Positions 38,834-48,381 of a DNA stretch of 64,000 bases are shown in pieces (position 1 is the first letter of the stretch; each line of letters begins with the position of its first letter). A program made the translations under genes and the position numbers. Location of the stretch: NCBI GenBank assembly GCA_913060665.1, contig CAJXUY010000020.1, positions 19,172-83,171 on the forward strand, in the 5' to 3' direction. Under the pieces are notes generated by a model. It saw only the letters and a list, made by a program, of their open reading frames with translations. It searched no databases and was not told the DNA's origin. Source of the stretch: an uncultured Oleiphilaceae bacterium (GTDB taxonomy: Bacteria; Pseudomonadota; Gammaproteobacteria; Pseudomonadales; Oleiphilaceae).

Positions 38834-41794
38834 TTATAAAGCCGATTTGTCAGTTTCATCGTGAGTGGATTGATGAGCGGGCAGGCTTAATTTTACCGTA
38901 GTGCCTTTACCTGTTAGCTCATCTGCGGGGCTGATCACTTGGATCTGTCCATAATGTTCTTCTATGATGCTATAGACTAGCGATAGGCCTAAGCCAGTAC
39001 CCTTGTTTGGATCTTTAGTGGTGTAGAAAGGCTCAAATATATGATCCAGTTGATCTTTGGGTATGCCGTTACCCTGATCGGAAACGTTAATGATAACGGA
39101 GTAACCGTCTATCTTTCCAGTGACCTTGATCACGCTTCCTGCGGGTGATGCATCTCGCGCATTTGAAAGCAGGTTGATAAATACCTGTACTAAGCGTTGT
39201 TCGTCACCAATGACGGTTAGATTTGCTTCACAGTCGTTTTGGTACCCTACACTGCTGGAAAGGTCGCTAAGCGAAAGTAGGTTGGTCGCTTCCTGAATGC
39301 AGCGATGAATGTTAGCAGGTTCATGAGCGTTAGTTTGAGAATGGTTCCCGGAACGTGAAAAATTCATCAGCGACTGCAGAATATTTGAGATGCGTTTGGT
39401 TTGGTCAATGATCTGCTGTGCCGTGGTTAGCATCTCTTTGTCTTCGGTTTCTAACTTCATATTCTGGGCAAGGCAGGCAATACCCGTTACCGGGTTTCCT
39501 ATTTCGTGTGCGACTCCGGCAGCAAATCGACCGACAGAGGCAAGCCTGCTGCTGTGTACTAGCTTCTCTTCTAATAGCTGGTTTTCGGTTTGATCTTCTA
39601 GCAGAATAACCAAGCCACCTTCACTGTTTTGAGGACCTGCTATCAATGATTTATGGAGGTTAAACCAGTGAGGCTGCCCTTGTAAATCAACTCGCTTTTT
39701 ATGGTGATGAGCGAGATCACCTTGAGCGAAATCATTGAGAAGCCCTGCCCAAGGTGAAGGAATGGCGCTGAGATTAGAACCTATAACCTGATCAGATGAG
39801 ATTTCTGTCAGTGATGTCATTGCTTGGTTCCACATTAGTATCTCAAGGTCGTGCCCAAGCGAGCATGCAGCAATCGGAAGACTTTGCAGTGTTTGTCGGT
39901 GGTAGCGTCTTAGGCTGTCGAGTTCTGCCGCCAGCCCGGTTAGTCTGGATTGATAGTCTTCTAGCGAACGTTCTACAAAATGAATATCTTGGCCTGCGCC
40001 GCTAGGTGTCATTTGTTTATAGCTGAGGTTACGCTTAACGATATCCTGTGCGATTGCAGGCCCCATTAAGCCTGATAAGTTAGCTTCAATTTGGTCTCGT
40101 AGACGTCGCAGTGCATAAGGGCGATACTCAGTAGCCGGTAACTTGAGCTCGTTTAATGCGCGTTCAACCTCTCTATTCGCAACGTGCGCGCCCAGGGGTT
40201 TACTGAGGCACTCTTTAAATTCGCCTGACGAACTCGCCACTAATTCTCTTCGCTGGGGTCGTGAAAGTGTATCTACTGAACAGGCCTGTGCCGCGGCCTC
40301 TTCGGTAAGAGAGGTTTCGGTGAGAATTGATACAAAGGTAAAAACAACGACGTTTGCAGCGAGCGCAAAGAACGTATAGATATGCCACTGGTCTCGCTGC
40401 AGGCGGTAATCGATGAGTACGCCGAACAGGTCTATTGCATCATAGCCGAATAGTAAAGGGCTCAACATGGTGAGCCCCCAGATAATGATGCCGGTAATCA
40501 TGCCGCTAATAACACCATTTCTATTGCCTATTGGCCAATAGAGTACCGCGAGCACTCCGGGTAGGAGTTGCAGCATTGCAGAGAACGCAAGAATGCCTAA
40601 CAAGGAAAGCGAAACAGAGTCGCTGGTGATGAGGTAAAACAGGTAAGAGAGAAAAATTATTAAGGCAATTAACCCCCGTTTTACCCATTTCAACCAGCTA
40701 TAAATATTGTCGACTCCTTTAGGTGGATAAACAGGCAGTACAAAATGATTTAGAACCATCCCGGCCAAGGCTAGGGTAGTGACGATAATCATACCGCTTG
40801 CAGCAGAGAGCCCCCCGATAAAGGCTATAATGCTGAGGGTTGGTGTTTGTGCTGTTAGCGTTATTCCAAGCGTATAATACTCTGGCACGGTGGGGGCGTT
40901 AAGATTAATACCGGCCCATAAAATGGGTGGGATCGGCAGGCTAATCAACAAAAGGTAGAGCGGAAGCCCCCAAGAAGCCTTGAACAAGTTTTGAGGGTTT
41001 TGGTTTTCGGTGAATGTCATATGAAACATATAAGGCATCACGATGGCCGAGGCAAAGAATATTAGCAGAAGGGCTCGCCAAGGTGCGTCTTCGATGGTTT
41101 GCTCAAACGCAGTCACACGAGGGCCTTGGGTTAGTAGCCATTCGTTTAGTGCACCAAACCCGCCAAACACTTCACTCACAGAGTAATAACCTACGGCCAT
41201 TAGAGCCAACAACTTGATGATTGACTCAAAGGCGATCGAGACCACTAAACCGTCATTGTTCTCACCGGAAGCGGTGCCTCTTGTGCCAAATAAAAAGGCA
41301 AAGGCGATCATCACCAAGCAGAATACAAAGCCTAAAATGTTGGGTGGTGCGCCGGGAGCGAGAACCTGTATTGAGTTGGCGACAGCTTGTATTTGTAAGC
41401 TTAGCAGTGCGAGGGTCCCCATCAAGGTGAATAGCGTGACCAGTGTACCTGCTGTTTGGCTACGATATCTGAAGGCAAATAAGTCGGCTAATGATGAGAG
41501 TTGATACGCTCGGGTAATGCGCAGAATAGGGACCATTAACACTGGAGCCAATAGAAACGCGCCACAAACCCCAAAATAGTAGGCTAGAAAACCATACCCA
41601 AACTCATAGGCTAACGCGACGGAGCCATAAAATGCCCAGGCGCTGGCGTATACACCAAGAGACAGAACGTATGTTACGGGGTGCCTGACTATCCGTTTGG
41701 GCACAAAGCCTTTATCGGTTGCCCATGCAATACCAAATAGCATCAAAAGGTATGTGATACCGATTAGAAAGAGCTGAATCAGGTTAAAACTCAT
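38834..41794 (-). CDS. cbrA: Sensor kinase CbrA with transporter-like N-terminus
   Basis: 986 residues from the ATG at 41794; an in-frame TTG at 41833 is less likely. The first ~500 residues resemble a sodium/solute symporter (SSS family, about 13 helices). A linker and PAS-like domain follow (about 640-740, LEILMWNQAMTSLTEIS). HisKA has AAGVAHEIGNPVTGIACL, and HATPase has NLLSNARDASP and GTGLGLSLV. This architecture and length match Pseudomonas CbrA, which governs carbon/nitrogen balance and histidine use. Its start overlaps the stop of cbrX by 11 nt; cbrB follows after 3 bp. Confidence 0.95.
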   Translation of the reverse strand: MSFNLIQLFLIGITYLLMLFGIAWATDKGFVPKRIVRHPVTYVLSLGVYASAWAFYGSVALAYEFGYGFLAYYFGVCGAFLLAPVLMVPILRITRAYQLSSLADLFAFRYRSQTAGTLVTLFTLMGTLALLSLQIQAVANSIQVLAPGAPPNILGFVFCLVMIAFAFLFGTRGTASGENNDGLVVSIAFESIIKLLALMAVGYYSVSEVFGGFGALNEWLLTQGPRVTAFEQTIEDAPWRALLLIFFASAIVMPYMFHMTFTENQNPQNLFKASWGLPLYLLLISLPIPPILWAGINLNAPTVPEYYTLGITLTAQTPTLSIIAFIGGLSAASGMIIVTTLALAGMVLNHFVLPVYPPKGVDNIYSWLKWVKRGLIALIIFLSYLFYLITSDSVSLSLLGILAFSAMLQLLPGVLAVLYWPIGNRNGVISGMITGIIIWGLTMLSPLLFGYDAIDLFGVLIDYRLQRDQWHIYTFFALAANVVVFTFVSILTETSLTEEAAAQACSVDTLSRPQRRELVASSSGEFKECLSKPLGAHVANREVERALNELKLPATEYRPYALRRLRDQIEANLSGLMGPAIAQDIVKRNLSYKQMTPSGAGQDIHFVERSLEDYQSRLTGLAAELDSLRRYHRQTLQSLPIAACSLGHDLEILMWNQAMTSLTEISSDQVIGSNLSAIPSPWAGLLNDFAQGDLAHHHKKRVDLQGQPHWFNLHKSLIAGPQNSEGGLVILLEDQTENQLLEEKLVHSSRLASVGRFAAGVAHEIGNPVTGIACLAQNMKLETEDKEMLTTAQQIIDQTKRISNILQSLMNFSRSGNHSQTNAHEPANIHRCIQEATNLLSLSDLSSSVGYQNDCEANLTVIGDEQRLVQVFINLLSNARDASPAGSVIKVTGKIDGYSVIINVSDQGNGIPKDQLDHIFEPFYTTKDPNKGTGLGLSLVYSIIEEHYGQIQVISPADELTGKGTTVKLSLPAHQSTHDETDKSAL

Positions 41795-41960
41795 TTGGGC
41801 CCCGCCTGGACTCAAGCCAAATAGAGATACCAATTAATGCAAGCCAGATAATATAGGGGCGATACCAGGTGCTGCCGGGTTCTGCCCACCATTCAGTAAC
41901 GACGGGCGAGAACATATAGAGTGTGAGAACGAGCAGAAAAACAAGTCGGTAAATATACAT
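41784..41960 (-). CDS. cbrX: Small two-helix membrane protein overlapping cbrA (CbrX-like)
   Basis: 58 residues from an ATG at 41960: MYIYRLVFLLVLTLYMFS, a polar EWWAEPGSTWYR loop, then YIIWLALIGISIWLE and SRRGPNEF. Two transmembrane helices are predicted. The cbrA ATG is embedded 11 nt before its TAA (ATGAGTTTTAA), so cbrA translation is probably coupled to it. In Pseudomonas a short ORF, cbrX, sits in the same overlapping position and couples to cbrA translation. No strong Shine-Dalgarno precedes it. Conservation is by position and type only. Confidence 0.8.
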   Translation of the reverse strand: MYIYRLVFLLVLTLYMFSPVVTEWWAEPGSTWYRPYIIWLALIGISIWLESRRGPNEF

Positions 41961-42067
41961 TTTTTATTAGTGATTCCGAATAAGGTCTGCAAGCGGTTGA
42001 TGTTGAGTCTTTAAGCGTTGCTTTATCGCTAAGTAATCGTATTACACCACAACTAAGGCGCACTATG

Positions 42068-42955
42068 CTATCTACCTTGTATTGAATGCCTTTTGGGTAC
42101 TTGATCCAGTGACCAGTTTTCTATTGCCCAGGCCATAATCTCATTTGCAGGTGCATTGATCAGTGTTTCTGGAAGTGGCTGCTTAAGCGCTGCTAATGCT
42201 TGTTGTAAATTTTGGCTTGCTAAAGCGTTGCTAATTGAAGGCGCCCTATTTTGCTTGCTGAGCTTTTGCCCTTCGCTATTTGATATAACCGGTATATGTG
42301 CAAACTGAGGAGGCGGAATGTCCAGTGCGTCGTAAAGAGCAAGTTGAGAAGGCGTAGAGTCAAGTAGGTCACTGCCACGTACAATATGAGTGATGCGTTG
42401 ATCTATATCATCGCAGACGACTGCGAGTTGATAGGCATAAAACCCTTCTTTTCGTTTTATTACAAACTCATCGGCTTGTTTTGTGGTTAAAAAGGATTGC
42501 TGGCCTAGAAGCAGGTCACTCCAGGAATAAAGATGATCTTGTGTATGAAACCGAATGGCGAATGATGTTGAGGGGGAGGGAGTGTCTGGATTGCACTCAG
42601 GACTATGAGAGCCGTTGTTGGCAATAAGTGTTTTGCGGCTGCATGGGCAGTAATAAGTAAACCCACCGACTCTTAATTTTTCAATAAGTGATTCATAGGC
42701 ACTGCTACGGCTAGATTGGTAGCGTATTGGCTCATCCCAAAATAGCTGGTGGTGTTCTAGCGTACGTAAAATGTTACTACTTGCACCAGGCACTTCACGA
42801 AGAGGGTCAATATCTTCAATTCGGACGAGCCATTCACCTTTGTTCTTACGAGCGTCCAGAAAGCTTGCTAGTGCAGCAACGAGAGAGCCAAAGTGCAAAG
42901 GGCCTGTGGGGGAAGGGGCAAACCTGCCACGGTAGGTTATGTTGAGGTGGCTCAT
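42068..42955 (-). CDS. gluQ: Glutamyl-Q tRNA(Asp) synthetase
   Basis: 295 residues from the ATG at 42955; the frame reaches a GTG at 42988. A truncated GluRS catalytic core: RFAPSPTGPLHFGSLVAAL (HIGH region), the RIEDIDPLREVPG strand, a Zn site YCPCSRK...SPEC, and KLSKQN as the KMSKS equivalent. There is no anticodon-binding domain. It attaches glutamate to queuosine in tRNA-Asp. It lies next to dksA as in most gammaproteobacteria. Confidence 0.95.
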   Translation of the reverse strand: MSHLNITYRGRFAPSPTGPLHFGSLVAALASFLDARKNKGEWLVRIEDIDPLREVPGASSNILRTLEHHQLFWDEPIRYQSSRSSAYESLIEKLRVGGFTYYCPCSRKTLIANNGSHSPECNPDTPSPSTSFAIRFHTQDHLYSWSDLLLGQQSFLTTKQADEFVIKRKEGFYAYQLAVVCDDIDQRITHIVRGSDLLDSTPSQLALYDALDIPPPQFAHIPVISNSEGQKLSKQNRAPSISNALASQNLQQALAALKQPLPETLINAPANEIMAWAIENWSLDQVPKRHSIQGR

Positions 42956-43037
42956 ATAAGAGGTCTTTACGAGCGGGTTTAAAACCACGCTCGTATTCTA
43001 TCATTGGCTTGTCTGCTTTTTGTAGCGTTGCGTCGGC

Positions 43038-43475
43038 CTACAGACCTGAGTGGCGCTCTTTGATCTCTGCAAGAGTTTTGCAATCGATGCAGAGGGATGC
43101 AGTGGGTCGTGCTTCGAGTCTACGAACACCAATCTCTACTCCACAAGAATCACAGAAGCCGTAATCGTCTTTTTCAATACGATCAACGGTGCTACCAATT
43201 TTCTTGATTAACTTACGCTCACGATCACGGGTCCGCAGCTCTAGGCTAAACTCTTCTTCTTGAGTAGCTCGATCACTAGGGTCTGCGTAGTTAGCCGCAT
43301 CTTCTTGCATATGATGGACCGTGCGATCAACCTCTTCCATTAACTCCTGTTTCCAGGCGAGTAAAATTTCGCGGAAGTGATCTCTTTGCGCTTCGTTCAT
43401 GTACTCTTCACCGTCTTTAATCGGGTAAGGAGTAAAACCTGAAAATCCGTCTTTATTCATCGCTGTATCTGGCAT
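43038..43475 (-). CDS. dksA: RNA polymerase-binding transcription factor DksA
   Basis: 145 residues, the usual length. Coiled coil (about 30-105) with the acidic tip DPSDRA that reaches the RNA polymerase secondary channel, then a four-Cys zinc finger CDSCGVEIG...CIDCKT. It acts with ppGpp on rRNA and amino-acid promoters. spoT (4101-6248) and rpoZ lie in this window, and a GC-rich discriminator promoter at the window end would be a target. Confidence 0.97.
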   Translation of the reverse strand: MPDTAMNKDGFSGFTPYPIKDGEEYMNEAQRDHFREILLAWKQELMEEVDRTVHHMQEDAANYADPSDRATQEEEFSLELRTRDRERKLIKKIGSTVDRIEKDDYGFCDSCGVEIGVRRLEARPTASLCIDCKTLAEIKERHSGL

Positions 43476-43657
43476 ATTTTCAGCCTCATCTTATTATTAC
43501 TTCAGACCGAACACTCATTGCAAAGTGATTCGGAGAAATCTTACACGCCGTACTGTATAACCTTAACTCTGATATAAGAACAGTACAATTTAGCCAGCGG
43601 AAAATATCAGAATAATGCGGTCTTGGCCAACTTTTTATTTTCTTTATGGCTTAAAAA

Positions 43658-43671
43658 TGGCAAATTTGCCA
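43658..43671. promoter_or_regulatory. Perfect palindrome upstream of sfsA
   Basis: TGGCAAATTTGCCA, a 14-bp perfect palindrome, 46 bp before the sfsA start in the dksA-sfsA divergent region. Looks like a regulator site; the regulator is unknown. Confidence 0.5.
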
Positions 43672-43716
43672 CTTTTATTCTGATTTATTCCACTATTCAT
43701 AGAGAGGGTATAACGT

Positions 43717-44454
43717 TTGAAGTTCGATCAAAAGCTCCAGTCAGGTCTATTAGTTAAGCGTTATAAGCGGTTTTTGGCAGACATTGAACTTGTAGGTGCT
43801 GAGGCGACAGCTGAAGAGCTTACGATTCATTGCCCTAATACGGGGGCTATGACCGGGTGTAATGTACCCGGTAGCCGAGTGTGGTTTAGTACCTCTGATA
43901 ATGCAAAACGTAAGTATCCTAATACGTGGGAGTTGCTGGAGACTCCCGAAGACGATTGGGCGTGCATTAATACCTCGATGGCAAACAAGTTAGTTGAAGA
44001 GGCGATTGCTAGCGAGGTGATTGATACGCTAAAAGACTACGGGACGCTAGCGAGAGAGGTTCGCTACGGTGAAGAAAAGAGCCGGATTGATATTCTCTTG
44101 TCTGACCATCCTAAGGACTCAAGAGCTTGCTATATAGAAGTGAAGAGCGTGACATTATTGATGGGTAATGGTGTGGGAATGTTCCCTGATGCGGTGAGTA
44201 CTAGAGGGCAAAAGCATTTGCGGGAGCTCATGTCTATGGTGGAGGCTGGTCATCGGGCGATGTTGTTTTTTTGTGTAAACCATACCGGTATTGAGTGTGT
44301 TCGCCCTGCCGACCATATTGACCCGGAGTACGGGCAATTGTTGCGACAGGCCTCCGAGAAAGGCGTTGAAGTGTTGGCCTATAGGGCGGATATTTCAAGT
44401 TCAGAAATTGTACTTGTGCGGAAAATTCCTGTTGAATTAGGTCATTCTGGCTGA
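43717..44454 (+). CDS. sfsA: Sugar fermentation stimulation protein SfsA
   Basis: 245 residues from a TTG. The frame reads [35 protein letters not shown] and the nuclease-like [10 protein letters not shown]...[10 protein letters not shown], where the E-x-K (EVKS) resembles a PD-(D/E)xK core. The E. coli protein is linked to maltose use and has nucleic-acid binding reports; the true role is unclear. It is divergent from dksA. Confidence 0.92.
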   Translation: MKFDQKLQSGLLVKRYKRFLADIELVGAEATAEELTIHCPNTGAMTGCNVPGSRVWFSTSDNAKRKYPNTWELLETPEDDWACINTSMANKLVEEAIASEVIDTLKDYGTLAREVRYGEEKSRIDILLSDHPKDSRACYIEVKSVTLLMGNGVGMFPDAVSTRGQKHLRELMSMVEAGHRAMLFFCVNHTGIECVRPADHIDPEYGQLLRQASEKGVEVLAYRADISSSEIVLVRKIPVELGHSG

Positions 44455-44477
44455 CGGCGAGATAAGCACATGCTTGT

Positions 44478-44813
44478 TTATGCTAGCTGCTCTTCTGGTA
44501 TTCGAACTAGTACTTGATTATTTTCAACGACACTCTCAATAAGCGTGAGTTTATCGCCTACACAAGGGCCGCTCACGCAATTTCCTGAATCAACTTCGAA
44601 TAATGCCCCATGAGTTGAGCATTGAATAAAGTAGTTTTCACTACACAGGAATTGATCAGGCATATACTCAAGCGGAATATTCAGGTGAGGGCATTGGTTT
44701 TGATAGACATGAATTTGTCCATCTTTACGAACTGCAAATAATGACATGCCTTTGACTTCAAAACCTTTGCTTTGGTCTTCTTGGAGGGAATCCAGATCGC
44801 ATAATATCTGCAT
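44478..44813 (-). CDS. Rieske 2Fe-2S protein
   Basis: 111 residues from the ATG at 44813, with AGGAG eight bases upstream (an earlier ATG at 44837 has none). The two cluster motifs are CPHLNI and CSTHGALFE, giving a complete Cys-His/Cys-His ligand set. No signal or membrane segment, so it is a soluble ferredoxin-like electron carrier. Its partner is unknown. It ends the minus-strand series with the cNMP and pentapeptide genes. Confidence 0.85.
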   Translation of the reverse strand: MQILCDLDSLQEDQSKGFEVKGMSLFAVRKDGQIHVYQNQCPHLNIPLEYMPDQFLCSENYFIQCSTHGALFEVDSGNCVSGPCVGDKLTLIESVVENNQVLVRIPEEQLA

Positions 44814-44866
44814 ATTGAGTCTCCTGATGATTGACATTGATCGCTGCTAAAGCGGCGAATAGTATA

Positions 44867-45661
44867 TCATAAAGTAGATTCGACTCTAGAGCTGACCAGA
44901 TTGTTGAGTTCGGTAATCTGGTAGGCCATGGTTTGAATCATCTGCAAACAGGTTTCAGGTTGGGATTTTATCAGGTCAAGGAATTGTTCTTTTGGTACGG
45001 CCATTACTGTGCAGCTAGAGTGTGCCAGCACTGTGGCATTCCTTATTTCACCGGTGATTGCTGCCAATGCACCAAATATTTCACCTTCGTTAATAGTTCC
45101 TAAAGGCACTGCCTTGACGCTCGCAACCGCTTTGCCTTTTAGTAGCGTAAAGACGTGATCTGCGCGTTCCCCCTCCTTAATAATCGTTTCTCCCACGGAG
45201 TAGCGCTGAAAGCCTGCTGCAGGTCTTACGCCTTGTTTGACTCCCGCACCGTAGGCATTTCCCAATATGGCGCTCTGCATTAGCAATAGGTTGTGCCAGT
45301 GTTGCTGTGCGGTTTTGTCGAGGGCTAGCTGATCGTTCAGTGAGTCAGAATTAATACGGGTTACCGAGGCGGGTTCTTCGATCATATACGACAAAGTTTG
45401 GTCGTTGTTGGTATTGAAATGAACAATTAAGTCGCCTTTTTGAAGGATAAAGGCAGTTCTTTCCCCCCAGTTTACGTGAATAAGCCCACTCTCAACTCTT
45501 GCCAGCTGACCAGACGCAAGTGAATGGCAAACATTAGCGCCAGGCAGCAGATTGAGTTTATTTCCGGGCCACTGAATAAGGCTACCTAGAGACTCTGCAA
45601 GCGGGTGGTATTGCTCAAGCAGACTGTCCACTGCCGCAGGGTGATCGGCTGGAAAAAACAT
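44867..45661 (-). CDS. Cyclic nucleotide-binding domain protein
   Basis: 264 residues with a C-terminal cNMP-binding fold (about 140-250): YSVGETIIKEGERADHVFTLLKG and EGEIFGALAAITGEIRNATV. The N-terminal half (GLIHVNWGERTAFILQKGD) looks like a second, divergent barrel. The usual phosphate-cassette Arg is not clear, so ligand binding is unproven. No DNA-binding helix is seen. It sits between the Rieske gene and the pentapeptide gene (9 bp away) on one strand, likely a unit. Confidence 0.75.
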   Translation of the reverse strand: MFFPADHPAAVDSLLEQYHPLAESLGSLIQWPGNKLNLLPGANVCHSLASGQLARVESGLIHVNWGERTAFILQKGDLIVHFNTNNDQTLSYMIEEPASVTRINSDSLNDQLALDKTAQQHWHNLLLMQSAILGNAYGAGVKQGVRPAAGFQRYSVGETIIKEGERADHVFTLLKGKAVASVKAVPLGTINEGEIFGALAAITGEIRNATVLAHSSCTVMAVPKEQFLDLIKSQPETCLQMIQTMAYQITELNNLVSSRVESTL

Positions 45662-45670
45662 AGTCAGTTC

Positions 45671-46018
45671 CTAAATGTCACAGCGTAGTCGAGTACCGTG
45701 ATTGAGCGACATAATCAGCTCGTCTGACTTGATACTTTTAGGGAAGTAGCAACCAGAAATTTTGGTTCCGGCAATGCTGGCGCCTTCAAGTTGCGCCTTG
45801 CGGAAGTCTATCCCTCGCAGGTCAGCCCCTCTGAAATAAGCACTTCTAAGATCAAGGCCGTCGGCATTCATACCTCTTAAATCCAGCCCCCGAAAGTCAC
45901 AGTATTCGAAACTGGGGAGCGGTGAGGTTTTAGCTTTTGCATTGTTAAACGCAGAAATATTTTCACTGCGCAGCGATTGATAAAGAGGGTCATCTATAAT
46001 TTTTACTTGCTCTGTCAT
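45671..46018 (-). CDS. Pentapeptide-repeat protein
   Basis: 115 residues from the ATG at 46018. About eight A(D/N)LxX pentapeptides run through the middle (FRGLDLRGMNADGLDLRS, FRGADLRGIDFRKAQLEG), predicting a short right-handed beta-helix. Lies 9 bp before the cNMP gene, so co-translation is likely. Function unknown. Confidence 0.75.
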   Translation of the reverse strand: MTEQVKIIDDPLYQSLRSENISAFNNAKAKTSPLPSFEYCDFRGLDLRGMNADGLDLRSAYFRGADLRGIDFRKAQLEGASIAGTKISGCYFPKSIKSDELIMSLNHGTRLRCDI

Positions 46019-46275
46019 AATCAAACTCTTATCAGGTGAATATCATTCATGTTGGTCTATATAAGCTATATTGATTATTGTAGTTCTTATATAGGCATTT
46101 ATACTTTCTAGTGAGGCCCTTTGTTAATGGGGCTCATGTTCTTTGGAGTTATGTGCATATTTGAATTGACTAAATAGAGTATAGAATAATATTTTTTACT
46201 TACTGTATCAGATTGTTATTGAGTTTAATTGATTCGCAGCGTGAACCCTGATTAACCGTATTGGAGGTGCTCTCG

Positions 46276-46653
46276 ATGGGTAAGATGAAAACAATTATGT
46301 TGGTGGATGACAGTAAAGTTTCTCGCTTAATGCTGAAAGCGATTATTGAGAACAAGTTTCCTGAATGGCAGATATTAGAGGCTGAAAATGCGGCAGAAGC
46401 GTTAAAATTATCGCTTTATGAGAATGACAATATTGATTTGATCACACTGGATATGAACATGCCAGGTACCGACGGGCTTACGATTGCGCCGCAATTAAAG
46501 GGTAACTGCACACATGCGGTGATCGCATTATTAACCGGTAATGTGACGAAAGAAGTGAAGTCCAAGGCGGAAAACCAAGATTTGTTGTTTATAGCAAAGC
46601 CTATTACAGAAGATAAAGTGATCGAGTTTGTGACGTCACACGATGCACCATAG
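46276..46653 (+). CDS. Single-domain response regulator
   Basis: 125 residues from the ATG at 46276 (GGAGG nine bases before; the frame also opens at a TTG at 46261). A lone receiver: acidic pair VDDS at the start, phospho-acceptor Asp59 in TLDMNMPG, and the conserved Thr (LLTGN) and Lys (AKPIT). There is no output domain, so it probably acts by protein contact, as CheY-type proteins do. No kinase lies beside it. Confidence 0.9.
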   Translation: MGKMKTIMLVDDSKVSRLMLKAIIENKFPEWQILEAENAAEALKLSLYENDNIDLITLDMNMPGTDGLTIAPQLKGNCTHAVIALLTGNVTKEVKSKAENQDLLFIAKPITEDKVIEFVTSHDAP

Positions 46654-46677
46654 GGGGCTAAACAAGCGTAATGCTAC

Positions 46678-48306
46678 TTAACTCGCTAAATAATTGTTAA
46701 TTGCTTGGATGGCTAATCCCACTGGGTTAGGTTGGTCCGAGTGTATCTGCAAGGTGTGACTGAGTTCGTCGGGCGACAACGAATCTGCGGATAACCGTTG
46801 CTGGTCAAGGACATCGACTTTAGCTTCGGAGGCATCTCGTTCTTGGTTCTTCTTCGCGCACTCCGCTCTTTTAATGACCCTCTCTGTTAATGTGTCGCCA
46901 TTGGCGTAGCACGAAATAATAATGAGTGGTACAGACCGGGATTCTGCCACATCAAAAAACAATCCTCGTTGCCAATATTTCAAGTTGGCAGCGTCGACAA
47001 TCACCGGAAGCCCACCCGCTAGTAATTTAGCTACCTGTAAAGCGACATGGTCATAGGTTTTTTGGGTAGCCTCGTGAGTATAAATGCCTCCATCTATAGG
47101 TGACTGTGTGTTATCACCGGCTTCATAATTAAACAGTCTTTTTCTCTCGACGTCTGTTCGAATTCGTATCGCCCCTAATTGCTCTACCAATTGGCGGCTA
47201 ATGTGAGACTTGCCTGACCCAGAGAAACCGTGCATGAGTAGGATATAGCGTTGGGGCGTGGTGGTGTAATGAATCGCTTGGGTAATATACTGGTGATATT
47301 GGTCCATTAGCGGTGAGCTGGTTTTGGCTGATGATTCGTCAACGTCTGATTGTAGTGATAAAACGGCGACTTTGGCTCTCACCATCGAGCGATAGGCTTT
47401 GTAAAAACGAAGCAGTGCTGCCCCTTGATAATCCCCTGTTAGCTCTAAGTAGTGGTTAGTCAGTTGGTTGGCATAGGCTGTCTGCCCTCTTGTCTCAAGG
47501 TCCATCACTAGGAATGCCACGTCATTGATGGTATCTATCCAGCTCAGCGAGTCATTAAACTCGATACAGTCAAAAATTATAATTTTCTGATCGAATAGTG
47601 TGATGTTGCCCAGATGAAGGTCACCATGGCACTCTCGTACAAACCCAAGCGCTCTGCGTTGCTCGAGCAGGGGCTGTATACCTCGAAAGGTAGTTGTTGC
47701 CCATGTCTTTAAAGGCAATAGCTCTTTAAGTAATGATGGTGAGGTTAGTTTGGCTTGGATTTGTTCAAAATTTTCGTTTACGGGTGCGAAAACGCCTTGC
47801 GCCGTGCCAAAGTTATCATTCGGAATAGCGGTATCAACCTGTTTGTGGAAGTTGGCCAAGTTTTTGGCGAGCCTTGTGATATGGTCAGGTGTTAACTTAT
47901 TCGCTTCTTCTAATGACCCCAGCAATCCTCCTTGATCAAATTGAACCATTCTGAGGGCGTATTCGATCGGGGAATTGCTAAACTGACTTTGTCTTTCGCG
48001 ATTAGCGCGGTCGAACGGTGGTTTAGATAAACAGGGATCTGTAGGTGTGCCGTAAACCGGAATGATGTCAATATAAAGGTCTGGTGCAAGGCGGCGGTTA
48101 AGCCGAAGTTCTTCGTGGCAATAAAATTTACGTTTATCGAGCGATGAAAAGTCAAGAAAGCCAAAATTGACAGGCTTTTTGATTTTATACGCGTATGAGC
48201 CTGTTAGAATAACCCAGGATATATGGGTTTCTAGTACTTGAAAGCCTTTCGTAGGGTGATCGTATAGCGTAGGATCCTGCAGTGCTTTAATCAGCTCAAC
48301 ACTCAC
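46678..48306 (-). CDS. Bifunctional APH-like/P-loop kinase protein
   Basis: 542 residues from a GTG with AAGGAG eight bases upstream. The N-terminal half resembles the aminoglycoside phosphotransferase fold, with the catalytic-loop type GFVRECHGDLHLGNITLF and IIFDCIEFND (about 220-245). The C-terminal part has a P-loop HGFSGSGKSHISRQL (about 355-370), as in AAA_33 nucleotide kinases. Such two-domain proteins are common but uncharacterised. Convergent with the response regulator. Confidence 0.75.
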   Translation of the reverse strand: MSVELIKALQDPTLYDHPTKGFQVLETHISWVILTGSYAYKIKKPVNFGFLDFSSLDKRKFYCHEELRLNRRLAPDLYIDIIPVYGTPTDPCLSKPPFDRANRERQSQFSNSPIEYALRMVQFDQGGLLGSLEEANKLTPDHITRLAKNLANFHKQVDTAIPNDNFGTAQGVFAPVNENFEQIQAKLTSPSLLKELLPLKTWATTTFRGIQPLLEQRRALGFVRECHGDLHLGNITLFDQKIIIFDCIEFNDSLSWIDTINDVAFLVMDLETRGQTAYANQLTNHYLELTGDYQGAALLRFYKAYRSMVRAKVAVLSLQSDVDESSAKTSSPLMDQYHQYITQAIHYTTTPQRYILLMHGFSGSGKSHISRQLVEQLGAIRIRTDVERKRLFNYEAGDNTQSPIDGGIYTHEATQKTYDHVALQVAKLLAGGLPVIVDAANLKYWQRGLFFDVAESRSVPLIIISCYANGDTLTERVIKRAECAKKNQERDASEAKVDVLDQQRLSADSLSPDELSHTLQIHSDQPNPVGLAIQAINNYLAS

Positions 48307-48381
48307 TGTTCACTCCTTGTCGTCGGCATCGTGGCTTGCTTTGGTCGTTGGTTTAATGGAGATAGGTAATTATCAAAGATT

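Noticed and set aside
43658..43671. TGGCAAATTTGC considered as a sigma54 promoter
   Set aside because: GG and GC are only 7 nt apart, not 10, and the sequence is better read as a palindrome.
46160..46185. TTGACTAAATAGAGTATAG considered as a second IscR site or promoter
   Set aside because: The second half-site (TAGTC) is missing and no -10 lies at proper spacing.
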